Source: Auriscalpium vulgare
Lineage: Eukaryota > Basidiomycota > Agaricomycetes > Russulales > Auriscalpiaceae
Reading direction: 5' to 3'
NCBI GenBank assembly: GCA_019915015.1
Contig: JAHBBC010000027.1
Coordinates: 124,001-188,000 of the forward strand
DNA length: 64,000 bases
This document shows, one piece after another, positions 12,089 through 24,400 of this stretch. A model generated the notes under the pieces. The model was not told where the DNA came from. It made no database searches and saw nothing but the letters and a program-made list of their open reading frames with translations. Every line of letters begins with the position of its first letter. Position 1 is the first letter of the stretch. The position numbers and the translations under genes are program-made.

Positions 12089-12106
12089 TACCCGTGCTCT
12101 ACCCTA
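12089..12106 (-). repeat. hAT terminal inverted repeat, right
   Basis: Reverse complement reads TAGGGTAGAGCACGGGTA, the partner of the left end with one mismatch. The 110 bases inside it are again filled with ACCCG(C/T) words in both orientations. Confidence 0.8.
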
Positions 12107-12330
12107 GGTATCTGGTCGCTGTCTCGGAGCCCAGTGTCGCGCCGGAGACGCGTCTTTCACGTGCGGGTGGGCGGCCAATCGGCCCGCGCCGGCGGTGTCG
12201 ATCCGTTGCGATCGATGCGCCTGCGTCGTGCTCTTCCTCCTCCCCCGCCGCTGTCTGCGGCCCCCTCCTTGCGTCCACCCTCCTCGCGTCACACGTGAAG
12301 ACCGGCGCGATGTCCACCATCTCAGAGGCC
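12107..12330 (-). repeat. Dispersed promoter/first-exon repeat, copy D, remainder
   Basis: Continues the copy interrupted by hAT. GGTATCTGGTCGCTG is followed by GACGCGTC, CACGTGCGGG, GGCGGCCAATCGG and GTCGATC blocks. It ends in GATGTCCACCATCTCAG, which is shared with copy C at 16837-16853. That last block starts with an ATG on the plus strand in both copies. The shared promoter may therefore once have been divergent. Confidence 0.55.
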
Positions 12331-14329
12331 CCGCTGCCCGTGCATATTCCATGGACGAGTCCTTCCTCTTATGCCCTGGACGCGCCCCGTGCAGGCTCGT
12401 GCTCGTAGAAGGGTGTCCTATGAGTATGCGGTATTCTGGCGAGGACCCGCTGGCCAGGAGATGGCTGGTAATGCTAATGCAACGGAGGGGCGCGCCGGAT
12501 TCGATCCCCAGTCCGTCTCCACGATTCGCTCCAGCCCGCTGGTCAGTGCTTGTACGGAATCAACCGGTGCTGCGTGCGCATCTGTATCACTGCGTGCGGA
12601 CTCTACTTAGTCTGTCCCCACGAGATTCGGATCAGCGGGCTGTGAGGGTACGTCGCACCTGCGCGCCCATTTTATCGCGCTTATACCGCATCCCGCAGCT
12701 CCGCACCTCTAGAACTGGTCGGTCGTGCGCTGGCGGTCGATCACTAACTTTCTCCGGCCTGCGCACGCACTCGGTGCTCCCGCTGGCTTTCACCACACCG
12801 ACCGGTCCGTCAGTTTCTTCACCGTATTGACTTGCAGCCACCGCTCACACAGTACCCACATCCTCGACGATGCATGTCCTCGGGATCCCGCTCGTGGACA
12901 GAATGCACGCACACCCCGTCGCGTGGTCCAGATTCCCGTCTGATGCGCGCTTCGCAGCGCTGCGTCGATGTTGGTCTCTGGCCAAGAGCCAAGACGCGGA
13001 CGGTGTGCCGCAGCGGGGCCTGTCCTGCTGAGCATTCTGACCCCGCTCGTGCCGTGCGGCATCGCGTATGCATGCTGCGCTGTGCTCACCACGCCCGCGC
13101 CTGGTCATCGCCACCGGGACGCCACCACGGCCCCCTGCAACTGCGCGGATCGACGTCGGCCGAGTCGGCGACAGACAACGCAATGCATGAGCTCCAGGTG
13201 CTGCGTCGTCGCTATGTAGGGTGCGTATGCCGCTCATTTCTGTTGCTCCGAATGCCCATCATCTCTCACTAGAGCAACCGTCGAGTGGCTCGCCGACGGC
13301 CTGCTAGCGAGAAACTGGGGAAAACGCAGCTGCGCGGTGTCTGCGATGTCGTCTTGCGCTCTCATAGCAACGGTACACCTTCGCACCAACAGCAGTCAAG
13401 CACGCAAGCTGGAGAAGCACGCGGGCGACCGTAGCGGGTGCTGGGAGGTCGGTGCGTGTTGGACTATAATCCTTTTCTGCAAACTCTGACGACGTTCTTG
13501 GGCGACTGTTGTCTCGACGTGGCGTACCGCCGCGATCTTCATCGCAACACCGGTGTGTTCGCTCTATGATATGCCTTGCGCATGCCCTGCTGATCTCCTC
13601 TCCTCGGGCGACGGAGCTGCGCCCGCGCTCCGAGTCCCTCATCTCCCCGACGAGCAGCATCTCCCCCGGAGGGGAGCAGATGCCGCGCGTGCGCGCACCG
13701 ACTCCGCCGACGTGTCCCGCGGGCCATTTGGCAGCAGCGCGGCATCCACATGCGGACACGCGGACAGGCTGCGCACCGCCATCCTGCTGGTCGGGTGTGC
13801 GATCAATGCTTCATACATCTGGTGCGTGACTCTGACTTCTGCGCCGCGCTCAGGCTGTTCTGACCATGTCACGTCCGTCCGAGTCGGGCGCCACCACACC
13901 CCGAGGCTACTCTCGGCCCTCGCAGTCGTGATCGGGGCTACACGAGGCCGGCGCGTGGCTTTGGGATCGACGTGACCGCCGCCACAGTGCTGTGAGCTGG
14001 CGCGCTGCGGCAGACCACGCTGTATGCACGACCGCTCGCTGACGACAAAGACGTCGCCGTCGCCGAGGTGAGTGGCGAGGATACCAGACGCATGCTTTGG
14101 ATGGGTCGGACTTGCTGGACGGTGGCGAGAGAGTCCTAGTGCCAGTGCTGGTGCGTGCGTCAGGCTCGATCGCGCGCGCCCTTGGAGAAGCGGTATTGGG
14201 TGACGTTTGACTGGATATGTTCTATACATGTATTTAGAACCGTAGACGTCGACGTTTCAAGCGCATATATTTGGAGCAGCTACGGTGTATGCCATGCATA
14301 CAAACACAATATACACAGACAGGGAGTGC
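12331..14329. other. Decayed repeat DNA, no supported gene
   Basis: GC-rich sequence with overlapping, motif-free open frames on both strands. The stretch around 13390-13510 resembles 6790-6910, so it belongs to the same diverged dispersed unit. At 12457-12520 a 7-bp stem and a GATTCGATCCCC block look tRNA-like but fail as a tRNA gene. Confidence 0.35.
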
Positions 14330-14700
14330 CCGATGATGCGAGGATACACTTCGAGGAGCCCTGTCATCCTATCATCCGGACATTCGGCAGGAAGCTTAGC
14401 GCACAACAGCCGGGCGAGCGCGATCTGGATGTGTCCATACGGAACCGCGCCGCAAGAGTACTTCGTTCATGAACGTGAGCGTCCGCGGGGTCGTCCAGGA
14501 GCCTGAGGCTAGCCAGGTGGTGGGCGGCCGGCGGTCGTATATGCATGCATGCGGGGTGTTTGTCCGCCGTCCAGGTCCTGAAGCCAAACCGCGCGTTTCG
14601 ACGTGCCAATCGGCACGGGCCACCGATGTCGATCGATCGATCGACGTCGACACGCCCTCCTCCCCCGTCATCGTATCCGCACCGTCCACCGTCCGCTGTC
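14330..14700 (-). repeat. Dispersed promoter/first-exon repeat, copy E (strongly decayed)
   Basis: Starts with GATGATGCGAGGATAC (14331), as copies C and D do. It ends with TGCCAATCGGCACGGGCC...GATGTCGATCGATCGATC (14605-14642), the CCAAT/GATCGATC end of the family. A short (GATC)n run lies at 14627-14642. No coding frame survives. Confidence 0.4.
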
Positions 14701-16225
14701 CCGTGTGCCCCGCCGCTCACGACCGGATCCCCACGAGTCCTCCGGGTCCTGGGTCCGCGAGCGGTGCGCCGGTGGGGGCACTTGCAAGCCGAGAGAGCGC
14801 GGGCGGTGTGCGACGCGGACCTCGCATGCGCAGCGCCGCGCAGGCAGGCTTACTGATCGCGCTCTGCCCCTCGCAGCTGCAGCTGGCCATGTGGCGTGCG
14901 CGTGCGCAATGACTGACTTGCTCTCCGCCGTGCGAAGATCGTGTCGTACGGCGCGTCCCATCGCACAGCAGCGCCGGTCTGTCAGCGTCGTATCCTGACG
15001 GGCTGCGGACGCTTCGTCGTCTGGCCGCGCCGCGCAATGCACTCAGTGCTCGTGCGTCGCCGGTCTGCTGCTCCTGCGCCTTCTTGGCGACTGACTAGGA
15101 CTATCCAGCGCGGCGCATCCCGGACCGAGGGGTCGGGCCCGCCGCGCCGCGCATCGTGATCCCTCTCGCCACGAGACGCACGAGTCGCGCGCGCGCTGGG
15201 CCTGGGCCTGTCAACGTACAACAGCAGCACCCAGTCTGTGCCGCTGGGCCATCATGCATCATGCATCATGGTGCGTCGGGTACGCGAATTCGTCCTCCCG
15301 CCGTCCGGCGCATCGAGTAGTCGGAGTCGGCACTAGGTCCTGCTCGCGCTGTGCACCGAACGACTCCTGCCACTTTTCCATCTCCACCACCGGCGTCATG
15401 AGAAGCCGGCCATGCTGCAGCATCATGCATGCACGTGGACAAGGTGGTGCATCTGGCCGCGGTCGTTGCGGCCGAGCGGATCCCGCACCGCATATGTTGC
15501 ACCGACCCTCTATTAGTAAGTATTGCTGTTCTGCTAAGTTCTTTCTGACGCGCAGACGCTGCACCCAGCGCGGTGTGTGCCGCAGCGCCGAGCGGCATCC
15601 TGCGCACCCATACAGAACGCACGTACGGGGCACTTTTTTTTCTGGTCGCGCCCGGCCGAGACGCTCCGTCCGTGGATATATATGTCAGGCCGAGATGGGG
15701 ATCCGGACGGTGCGCGCGCGAATATTAATCTTCGTCGCACCCGTGCCTCTGACGCCCGCTTGCGCTTGCGCTCAGGCTGGCCCGCGCGTACATCTTGCGG
15801 CCGCGTGCGACGGGCAGCAGCCGCGGATCCGGGCACCGCGCGTGCTGGCGTATATGCATTATGCCGCGCTCGTCCGCAGTCGGCGGGGCCCGCTGCCCGC
15901 TGCAGCTGTCGTGCCACCACGCGCGGTGTCTGTGTGCCCGGAGACGAGTGCGCTGGGCGCGCGACGATGAGGGGGGGAGGGAGGCCGTGCACGGCGTGGG
16001 GTGGGTATGACTTCAAGTTCGTGAGGTGCAGCGAGGAAAGCGCGCAGGCTGCATGCGCGCACGATGCGGCAGCCGCTCGACGCATATACTGGTATATCAT
16101 CAATGTGAGAGGACCGATTTCATTAGAAGCTACGAGGCACAAGAACATGTCCCGCTGGAAGTGAAATGATCATACAACACGCATAAATATGGGAAGCAGC
16201 AGGAGGTAGCCACGAACAAGGGACT
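14701..16225. other. GC-rich stretch, no supported gene
   Basis: Contains long overlapping frames (up to 238 codons) in several phases on both strands, none with a recognisable domain, signal peptide or consistent introns. Runs of ATGCAT around 15253-15435 are the only local pattern. I treat it as decayed repeat DNA. Confidence 0.35.
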
Positions 16226-16855
16226 AGATGACGCGAGAATACCACAGACAGCCGCGGCGCATTGCTGTTGGCATGCTGCGCGCGTCCCAGGGCTCTTACC
16301 ATGCGCGCCGCTATGTCGTGGCGCATCCACAGAGCAGCGGCGCTGCGCAGGGGCAGCGTCAGCGCGCGGGAATCGATCACGCTTCACGCTCAGAGCAGAC
16401 GATGCAGAGACATACCTCGGAGCAAGGCACGTGCATGGATATTTCGGAAGGCCCGTGGGAAGTAGGCGCACCCTGCCCACGGAGAGATAGTCAGAGCACG
16501 GTGGAGGAGGGGGCGGACTCGGTGCGGACCAGGTTAGCGCGTGCGAGTGCAGGCAAAAGGCCACGATGAGGAGCTCAGGCGGGCTGGCGGGGAGCTCTGA
16601 AGCCATGGTTGTGGTCGGGAGGGAGGCGGGGGGCTGGCGGCGACGCAGAGGAGCAGCCTTCGCAGGGTATTTGGTCGCTGCGTTGAGGCCAAAGACGCGT
16701 CGAGCACGTGTCGGCGGGCGGCCAATCGGGACGCGCCAGCGGTATCGATCGATGCACGACAGCGTCTTGCTCTCCGTCCTCCCCCCACCGGCCGCCTACG
16801 TCCACCCTCCTCGTCTCAGCCCGACGTCGTTGTGATGTCCACCATCTCAGCGTCA
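16226..16855 (-). repeat. Dispersed promoter/first-exon repeat, copy C (empty-site reference)
   Basis: Uninterrupted copy of the unit that carries hAT at 8259. Reading on the minus strand it has GATCGATAC, CCGATTGGCCGCC, CACGTG, GACGCGTC, GACCAAATACCC and then an ATG at 16606. The 158-codon frame from that ATG starts MASELPASPPELLIVAFC. The same start context (CC(T)GAGCTCCTCATC(A/G)TGGCC) recurs in copies A, B and F. The first exon is therefore the best-preserved part of the family. The rest of the gene is not recognisable. Confidence 0.5.
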
Positions 16856-18644
16856 TATTTCCAGCGCAAGTCATCTGCGTTGGTTGTGTCCCATCGGCGC
16901 GCGCCAGATCCACTGCCTCTGCGACATTCCTGGTGCGCAGACGCTCTGAGTGCGCACCACGGCTTCGCACGCCGCTCCTGCTCTAACATCCGTCTCAATC
17001 ATCACAAGTCCTGTGGGCCTCGATCCACCGGCCAAACACCCTCCGCTCCGTGCCCTACTCGATTTCCGCTCCCACCCCCACTCGCATCGCACTGGAACTG
17101 CGATCGCCACCACCGTCACTATCCCACTGCTCGCACATCGGCCGGCTGTCACCCATCCTTGCATTTGGCCGCGCGGGCTTCGTGTAGGCTTATGTATGTG
17201 GACGGTATGACGGTCCGGATGTGCGAGCATATTCGGGTCTGGAGACGCGGTTCATTGCCCACGGCACATGAATTCTTTCGCTTGCGCGGATATGCAAACC
17301 TCAGCTGCACCCACTGCAAGCATGCGCGGTATGACGGGATACTCACCTGTCGACCATGGATTGATTGTCTTGGCTCTGAGGCTGACGTAGGGCGTGCACA
17401 TGACACTGGTGCATTAGCTCCGTCCGTCTAACATTCTGTTGTTAGCATATTCGACTGGCTCAGTGCACCCTGCCGTTCCCTTCCTGGCCGCCCTTCTACT
17501 ACGTCTGCCGACCCTCCGGTTCCGCTGGGCAAACGCATTGCGGTATTGGCCGGTACGCCAGCGCCCACTCGGAGGAGAGAAGCTTGCATGCTGTACATAT
17601 CATAGCATGGCCTCGCGCGGCTGCAGGCGTCCTGATCTCTCATCTCTGAACTCCAGCTCTCTTCGTGAGGAGTTTATCCATCAGCTCCTTCTCGCATAGA
17701 GCATGCCGGAGCCCACCATGTCCATGTTGACGCACCGCGCACACGGTGCGCGTCACAGCACTCCTCCGTCTCTGAGTCTTGTCAATCTCACTTCCCGTTC
17801 TGCCGCTTTGTCCCGCCAATTGTTGATATATGCGCGCTCGCTGCGTCATCGCCCCACTCGCCGGCAGTCCATATCGTACGCCACCAACACGCACATACGA
17901 CTCTCTCCTCTGCGGAGATGCAGCGCGGTCGAGTCGTCACTGTCACCTCCGGGACGCCAACGTTACGGTGACAGGCGGTGGCGCGACGCTCTAAATAGGG
18001 GCCACGTTTAATGGCACCAACGCAGCGGGAAAGGCAACGAGTTGCGCAATGCCGGCGACGCCTTCGAGGATCAGGGCTCTGCTGACCGGGAAAACGGACT
18101 TTGGAGGATCACGATCATGTTATATCGCAAACTCCCTGGTCGCGCGCAGAATCGTAAGATATGTAGCACTTAATGTATACTGCCGTGCCTAGATGCCCAT
18201 CCTACCCCTTCCCGCGCATCGCAGTGTGCTCTTCAAGGCAGGTTCGTCAACGAAATAGCCATGAAAGATTGCAAGCGCGTTCTGCAAGGCGTGTCTGCAT
18301 GATAAACGTGGAGATCGGCGCAGAGTGCCAGCCAAACGAGGCGTTGCCCGTGCCCTCGCGCGTGTCTGTCGATTCCCTGTCGGCCAGTCTGCCTATCGGT
18401 GCATCAGCAAAATAGTGACAAGGCAGGAAAAGCTCCTGCGCACGAGACAGCAGACAGGCGCTTGGTATATTCTAGTAGCATCGAACATAATATTCCGCGC
18501 GCCTGTCAGAAATATTGTCCAGCGTGCGGGCTGGGACATACCAAACAGCCTGTCGAGGGTCGTGCGGGTTTCCTGTGGCCTGATCTGGGGAAGGGGTGTC
18601 AGCATTGGAAGAAGGGGATGAAAAGTAAATGTGGGCTAATACGG
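16856..18644. other. No supported gene
   Basis: Mixed-composition sequence with short open frames only. It is less GC-rich than the region before it. No motif, repeat pair or RNA gene was recognised. Confidence 0.35.
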
Positions 18645-19810
18645 ACTTACCTACGCCCCCGCGCGCGGACACACCTCCGCTCGCAGTAATCTTGGCGCAA
18701 CATCTGTACCCGTTCACGGCGGACATTCTATCCGATCCAGCATGTAAATGGTTCGCCAATCTAAGCAGTCAACGGCAGTCGCGTACCTCTCAGTGACCAC
18801 AAATACGCTTCGCTTGAAAGACCACTGGCGTGCTGTAAATCACGATATGTTATGTCACTTGTGCGATGCTGCAAAAACGACGTGAGTTCACAGCGCAGCA
18901 AGCTCACGAGGTGAGCATGCGGTGGATGGGCATCTGACTCGGGTGAGGAACCCGTAGGCGCTGCGTATCGTGACGAGTCATGACGTGCACAGCACCAACA
19001 CGACACCCCGATCGCCGAGCAGCGCATAACGGCCCGCCAAGAGCAGAGCCCAGTCCACCGCACGCGGCGCGCACGAGAGGATTGCTGGATGCGATGACGG
19101 CATGGGGAGGTTTGCAGGATGCCCGGAAGAAGAATTGACGCGGAAGAAAAAGGGAGAATCGGCTGGCGATACTAGACACAGCAGAAGATCAATTCCAGAA
19201 GGTATGAAAGGGCGAAGCTGGCGCAATGTACCACAGAAGACGAATGTGTGCGAGTCTGCTTCCATCGCAGGCTCGTGGCGACGAGAGCTGCGACACAAAG
19301 ATAAGTGTCAAATCAGCTGCAGATTATATCGTCAAAGCGACAGAAACGCACCCAGGTACGACAATCCGTTAATACCGCGATCCCCTTCACCGTGTAGAAT
19401 GAGATGTGGACGCGATCAGGGCAGCGGGAGGTCGGACAAGTCGGAAAGTGACGAGTCCTGCTCAGCTAGCGAAGCTGGATGATGGAGAGAACCGATCAGC
19501 CATCGGCTTTTCCGAAAGACATCTGGAGCGCACCTGAAGTTTTTCTTCTGCAAATCTGAGTCTTCCGTTGGGTTAATAGTCGCCCGGGTTTGTCGCTCGA
19601 CCGCTGCGCCAGTGCCCCAGTGAGCATATGGCACTTCCTAGCATCCAGGCGGCTGCTGACCAGCACTATGGGTAATCGACGGTGAGATGGCCTGGATGAA
19701 GGTCATGCGCGACGAGAGAACCCCGTGGGTGAGGTGATTCGAGTAGAAGAAGAGATCTGGAACTGGAAGCGCGCTGAACACGACGCTTCGGCAAACTCCG
19801 AACGGTGACC
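18645..19810. repeat. Direct segmental duplication, left copy
   Basis: Aligns by eye in the same orientation with 20350-21490 over more than 1 kb. Shared blocks include GGACATTCTATC(C/T)GAT, CACAGCGCAGCA, CCCCGATCGCCGAG, CGCGGCGCGCACGAGAGGAT, GGGAGGTTTGCAGGA and TCGGCAAACTCCGAACGGTG. The offset is about 1.69 kb. Both copies have many substitutions and indels and no conserved open frame, so this looks like two decayed members of one gene family, probably read on the minus strand. Confidence 0.6.
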
Positions 19811-20349
19811 TTCACCGCCGCGGAGTCACTGCAATGCGCGTCGCCCGCCCATAATGAGCATTTCACCCATCGTAAGCGTAGGTCTGTAGCACATACATGT
19901 CGCGCCTTACGTGTCGGTCAGCTCGACAAAGTACGAGTCACAAACGAGATGCGTACCAGCGTTGTCGCACCAAGTCCAATCCATCCGTGGCGTGCTGGCG
20001 TAGGCCACGGGCACTCTGCGGGAACTGTCAGTCAAGTAGGTAGAATGCGATGGAAAAGCCGGCATTGACCAGGCGTTGTACGATGCCGCGCATGCGTTGG
20101 TGGATCACTCCTCTCCGTCGTTGCAGAATATTGAAGTGCGCGTTAGCTCCACAAAGAATACCTATCGTGATCGTGGCGACGTACCCTAATTGGGGATGCC
20201 GCGAGACAGACCGGCCGGATGGGTGATATTCACCATATTGTGGACATCCCGGGCATCGATCTTGTAGTCTTCGCACCAGCTTCGAGCAACCAAGGGATGG
20301 TCTATGGCGTCGTAAAGTTAGTCGCAAAATGGATGCCCTAGAAGTACGC

Positions 20350-21490
20350 GCGGGCTTACCGACGCTCCCGCGCATGGATAGTCCTCTTGTGGCAGAAAGA
20401 CGATGGGCCCAGCCTCGGAGTTCGCTCACCGGCGGGCATTCTATCTGATTCAGCATGCAAGCGGCTTGTCTAAATTGAGCAGTCAATGGCATACCTCTCA
20501 ACCACGAACGATGTCCGCTGACCTGGTGCAAAGTGAAGGCTTAGCACGACATGACAGCTATGCGATGCTGCAAGAACGACGCGAGTTCACAGCGCAGCAC
20601 GCTCACGAGGCGCGCATCCGGTGGATGGGCATCTGCTCCGGCTCATAAACCCGCAGGCGCGACGCAGCGACACGACGTGCACCGCACCCCGATCGCCGAG
20701 GAGCGCAAAACGGGCCGCCAGAACAGCGCCCAGTCAACCACACGCGGCGCGCACGAGAGGATACTGATGCTGGGCGCAGTGATGGGATTGGGAGGTTTGC
20801 AGGACGCACAGACAATGATAATTGCGTCGATGCACGCGGGAGGATCGGCTCGCGAAGATAGAGAAGGGAGAACTTCCATTCAGACATAATGAGGGACCGA
20901 TCCTGACGAAACGTACCACGAAATATGCTCGCGTGGGGGTCGGTCCTTCTTTTGCAGGCTCATCGTGCCGCTGTGACGCAAAAAACGTGTCGGATCAGCC
21001 GCGAGTAATATCGTGAAGACGACAGAAACGCACCCATACACCGCTCACCCATCGGTCCTGAGTACCGAGCATATCGAGATATAGATACGGTCAGGGAAGT
21101 TCCAGCGGGTGGTCGGAACAGCCGAGCGGTGACGAGTCCCAGTCACTCGGCGAGGCTAAATGCTGGAGAGCACCGATCAGCCATCGGCTTCAGAAAAACA
21201 TGACATGAACGCACCTAAAGTCTTTCTCGTGCACATTGGGGCCATCTGTTGCGTCGATGGTCGCCTGAGTCGCCTGCTTGACCTCCACGCGCCGCACCCG
21301 CCTCAGTGAACGTATGACCTTCCTCTCCGACATCAAGAACGCGTCGCTTGCCCGGCAAGGCAATACCCTGAGAGCGCAGCGGCGTCGCTGAAGGTTTTGT
21401 GCAAAGAGAGAGGCCCGTGGTGGGGGTGGTCCGAGGCGACGGAGAGGGCGACGACTCGAACACGAGTCTTCGGCAAACTCCGAACGGTGC
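20350..21490. repeat. Direct segmental duplication, right copy
   Basis: Partner of 18645-19810. The order of all shared blocks is the same in both copies. The intervening 540 bases are not obviously shared. No intact protein is encoded in either copy. Confidence 0.6.
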
Positions 21491-24400
21491 ACCAGGTCAC
21501 CAAAACGATCGTCCAGCCGTACTCCTTGCCCAAAGGTCATTCTGCGGTGCGATAGATGGAGTCGACCAGCACTCGATCTCAAGCCGAAGCTGCGGCCAGT
21601 GTCCAGGTGCGTCGCGATTTTCGTATACCCTTAGCGTATGCCTCACAGCTATGCTCTTCTAGCAGCTCCTGTGCGTCTTCTCTCAGACTCTCTCGGAGTG
21701 GACGTGGACGTCGTGCGCTCGAGGCCTGCGCGTCACCAGGCCAGCGGGGTGCCGTTTCTCTCGAGTCTCGCTGCGGGCACGACTTTATCTCCCGATGAGT
21801 GCGGGCTAGAGGCTAGAATGTCGGGCTTACGCACAAACGAGGTGTGTCGCCGTCGGTCTCCTATCAGACGACGATTCAGTTCTGCATTCTAATTTGTTTG
21901 TGTATTTTCAGCGCGCACAGCAGACCGGTCTCCAGCGGCCTGGCAATCTCGCGCACGCCGCGGACCAGCACATCGCTCACCACCGGCCGTCGCACCTCCG
22001 CCTGCACCCACCTCTCCATCCGCCGCCCCCACTCAAGCGTGTCTTCTTCCCTGAAGGAATCAGGTTTCTCAACGGCCGGCCTGCGCGACATCTAGACGAC
22101 ACATTCTCACCGTGATATGCGGAACGTGTCCTTGCCCGACATACTGTATCATATCGGGTTTTACGAAGCTGGGTTGGCGTGGGTGCGCGATGGGAGGAAT
22201 TGCGCGAGGCGAGCAGGGAAGCGGAGCGCGGCTTGTCTCGGTACGATCTCCGCAATATGCTCACTGCTGGCATGTGCACAGGCTTACAAGTGCAACATCG
22301 ACGGGCGTCGTCGCGCTTGGTACTCGCGGACATCGCCATGGACCACATCAGCAAAAGCCTACCCTATGAATTCATGTGAATTATCGCGAATTCACTCGAA
22401 TTCAGAGATTCACAAATTATTTAAGTCCAAATGCCATTACCAGTAGCCTAGTGATAATTTATCACAGATTCAAGGACGACACCGACTGCTGTCACGCTCG
22501 TAACCGGCTCTGAACTGGCTGTGAATTCTGTATAATTTCTTTGTAGCCTTGCGGAAAACTGCATCCAGCATTGATGTTCATTGCTACGCTAGCTAGCTAC
22601 ACTGTACATGAGGCTATGGCATACGAGATTCTATGCTACAATGTAAGGAGTGGAAACCAAATCCGGATAAGAGATTGCTGCGCTCGCGCACGATATGGAA
22701 GGTGCGCTGTACCAACAAACGCGGGGAATGGAGTACGCGCGCGACGAGTACGCATAACGGCACGGCACGAGAAAATCGCACAGCACACGGTGCGAGAGGT
22801 GGGCATGGCAGGAAAGGGGGGCAGGAGAGGATGGCGCGGCGCGAGAGGGCCGGAAGCGTGGGGTGGGGAGATGCGGACAAAGTCGACTGGACAGTAATGC
22901 GCAAGCTCTGCCAAGCATGCTAGTATCTCAACTCATCAACGACAGGTAGCATAGATAAGTCGGACGCGGAAATTTGACTGCAGAACGTACACGGCGGACG
23001 CCAGCAGCAGCCAGGCAGCGGAGGCATATCTATGCTTCACAAGACGCGGTGGCGAAGCGAAAGGGGAATAAGTGGCGCGACCGATGGACGACGGCCTGAA
23101 GCGGGGTAACCGGAAGAGCGTCAGCGGAGGTTCCGATTGGACGAGTGGCGCTTCGTAGTTCGGCCATTGTCGCTGGGGTAATCGCACGCTGGCGCAGCTG
23201 TATGTTCCAGCACGTTAGGTTAGAGGATATCGCAGCTTCGTCATGAGAAGAAGCGTACCTCTCGGTCCTAGGGCTCATTGCGGGTAGAGGAAGGTGATGA
23301 GCAGGTCAAGCAGGGAGAGGGACGCTCGGGATCGGCACGCTCTTGCATATCGGCGTCAATGTGGTTTCTTGAGCTCGACGTTGATATGAGTTCCAATGGG
23401 GCAATGCACACGGAAAAGTAAAGCAGAGAGGCCCATATGAGATCTGCCAAAGAGTGCGTGGAGTTTGAGGTCGGAGCAAAAACGAGAGAGCTACGTCGAC
23501 AAAAGTTCAACATGCAGTCACGGGATTTCTTGGCTTTAGGGCCGGCATGAATCGGCCTTCTACTCGCGCATCGTAAGAAACATCATGCAGTGGCGATCCC
23601 GTCGTTTTAATGCACGAAACTTTGCACATACCATCTATACATAATGCTAAGGCTACATAAGAGTTTCTAGATACGAAGCGTCCTTGCGAGCGAGGTAAGG
23701 CCATATTCTCTCTTTGTGTCACCCCTGTTACTCGTTGTGACTATGTGTGACTGCTACGCTATCGCGCTTATTTTGTCTTCACAGCCGCCGGATAATTTAG
23801 TGTGAACCTAACACCCGCTTCACGCGGGAGGCTTTTCCTGATGCACTGCCCCTTGGATAATGTAAGCCGAGTGTATTAGGTATCCAGTGATGCATATATG
23901 CGCAGCGCGAGCTCGAGCTCGAGCGCAATGATGTAGAGGCTGAGTATATGCGTGCGCTGTGTCCTGCCATTACTTACCGTTCAACCACGTATCTCGTTTA
24001 CACTGCTGTCCCATTATGGCGGCGCGCCCGATCCATGCTCAGCGGAAATTCGTCTGATTGTGCGAGAGAGTGGCCATGACGAGACATTACAATGCCGTTG
24101 GCATGAGTAACGAGTAAGCTATGCGCTCCATGGACCCCTCAGAGCCTCATAGGTCTCTATGTCAATGATTCGAGAATACGAAGCATCCCCTGTGGCCCAG
24201 TCCTGGCGGAGGAGGTCGCAAAGTCACTCTGGACGGCCGATGATGTCACATGAGGGACAAAGATACACATGAATAGGTGAGGTATCCGAGCTGTGGGGCG
24301 AGGGCACAGATATGCGTGCGCGCATTGTGAGAGAGACGAGCGCGCGACCCTGTGGTGCGAGGAGCAGAAAGAGCTTGGTATGCTCTCGATGACGAGGAAA

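Larger units (their letters stand above)
8259..12106 (-). mobile_element. hAT-family DNA transposon, apparently full length
   Basis: A 3.85-kb cut-and-paste transposon. Its ends form terminal inverted repeats that begin TAGGG, typical of hAT elements. Just inside both ends lie dense arrays of ACCCGTA/ACCCGC words. It encodes one transposase on the minus strand. It sits inside a copy of the dispersed repeat, and comparison with the empty copy at about 16665 identifies the site. The right flank reads GGTATCTG. The left flank reads GGTAT-AGC-CTG, consistent with an 8-bp target duplication that later gained three bases. The unbroken 504-codon main exon suggests recent activity. Confidence 0.85.

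Noticed and set aside
12457..12520. tRNA-like fold: 7-bp stem GGAGATG/CGTCTCC with a GATTCGATCCCC block
   Set aside because: Only 64 nt long, no A box of the TRGYNNARNGG type, and no proper T stem. Best explained as chance.
15254..15970. 238-codon plus-strand frame
   Set aside because: Overlapped by equally long frames on both strands, with no domain or splice pattern.
22378..22560. AT-rich island with a 7-bp hairpin as a MITE
   Set aside because: No terminal inverted repeats at its borders and no second copy in the window.
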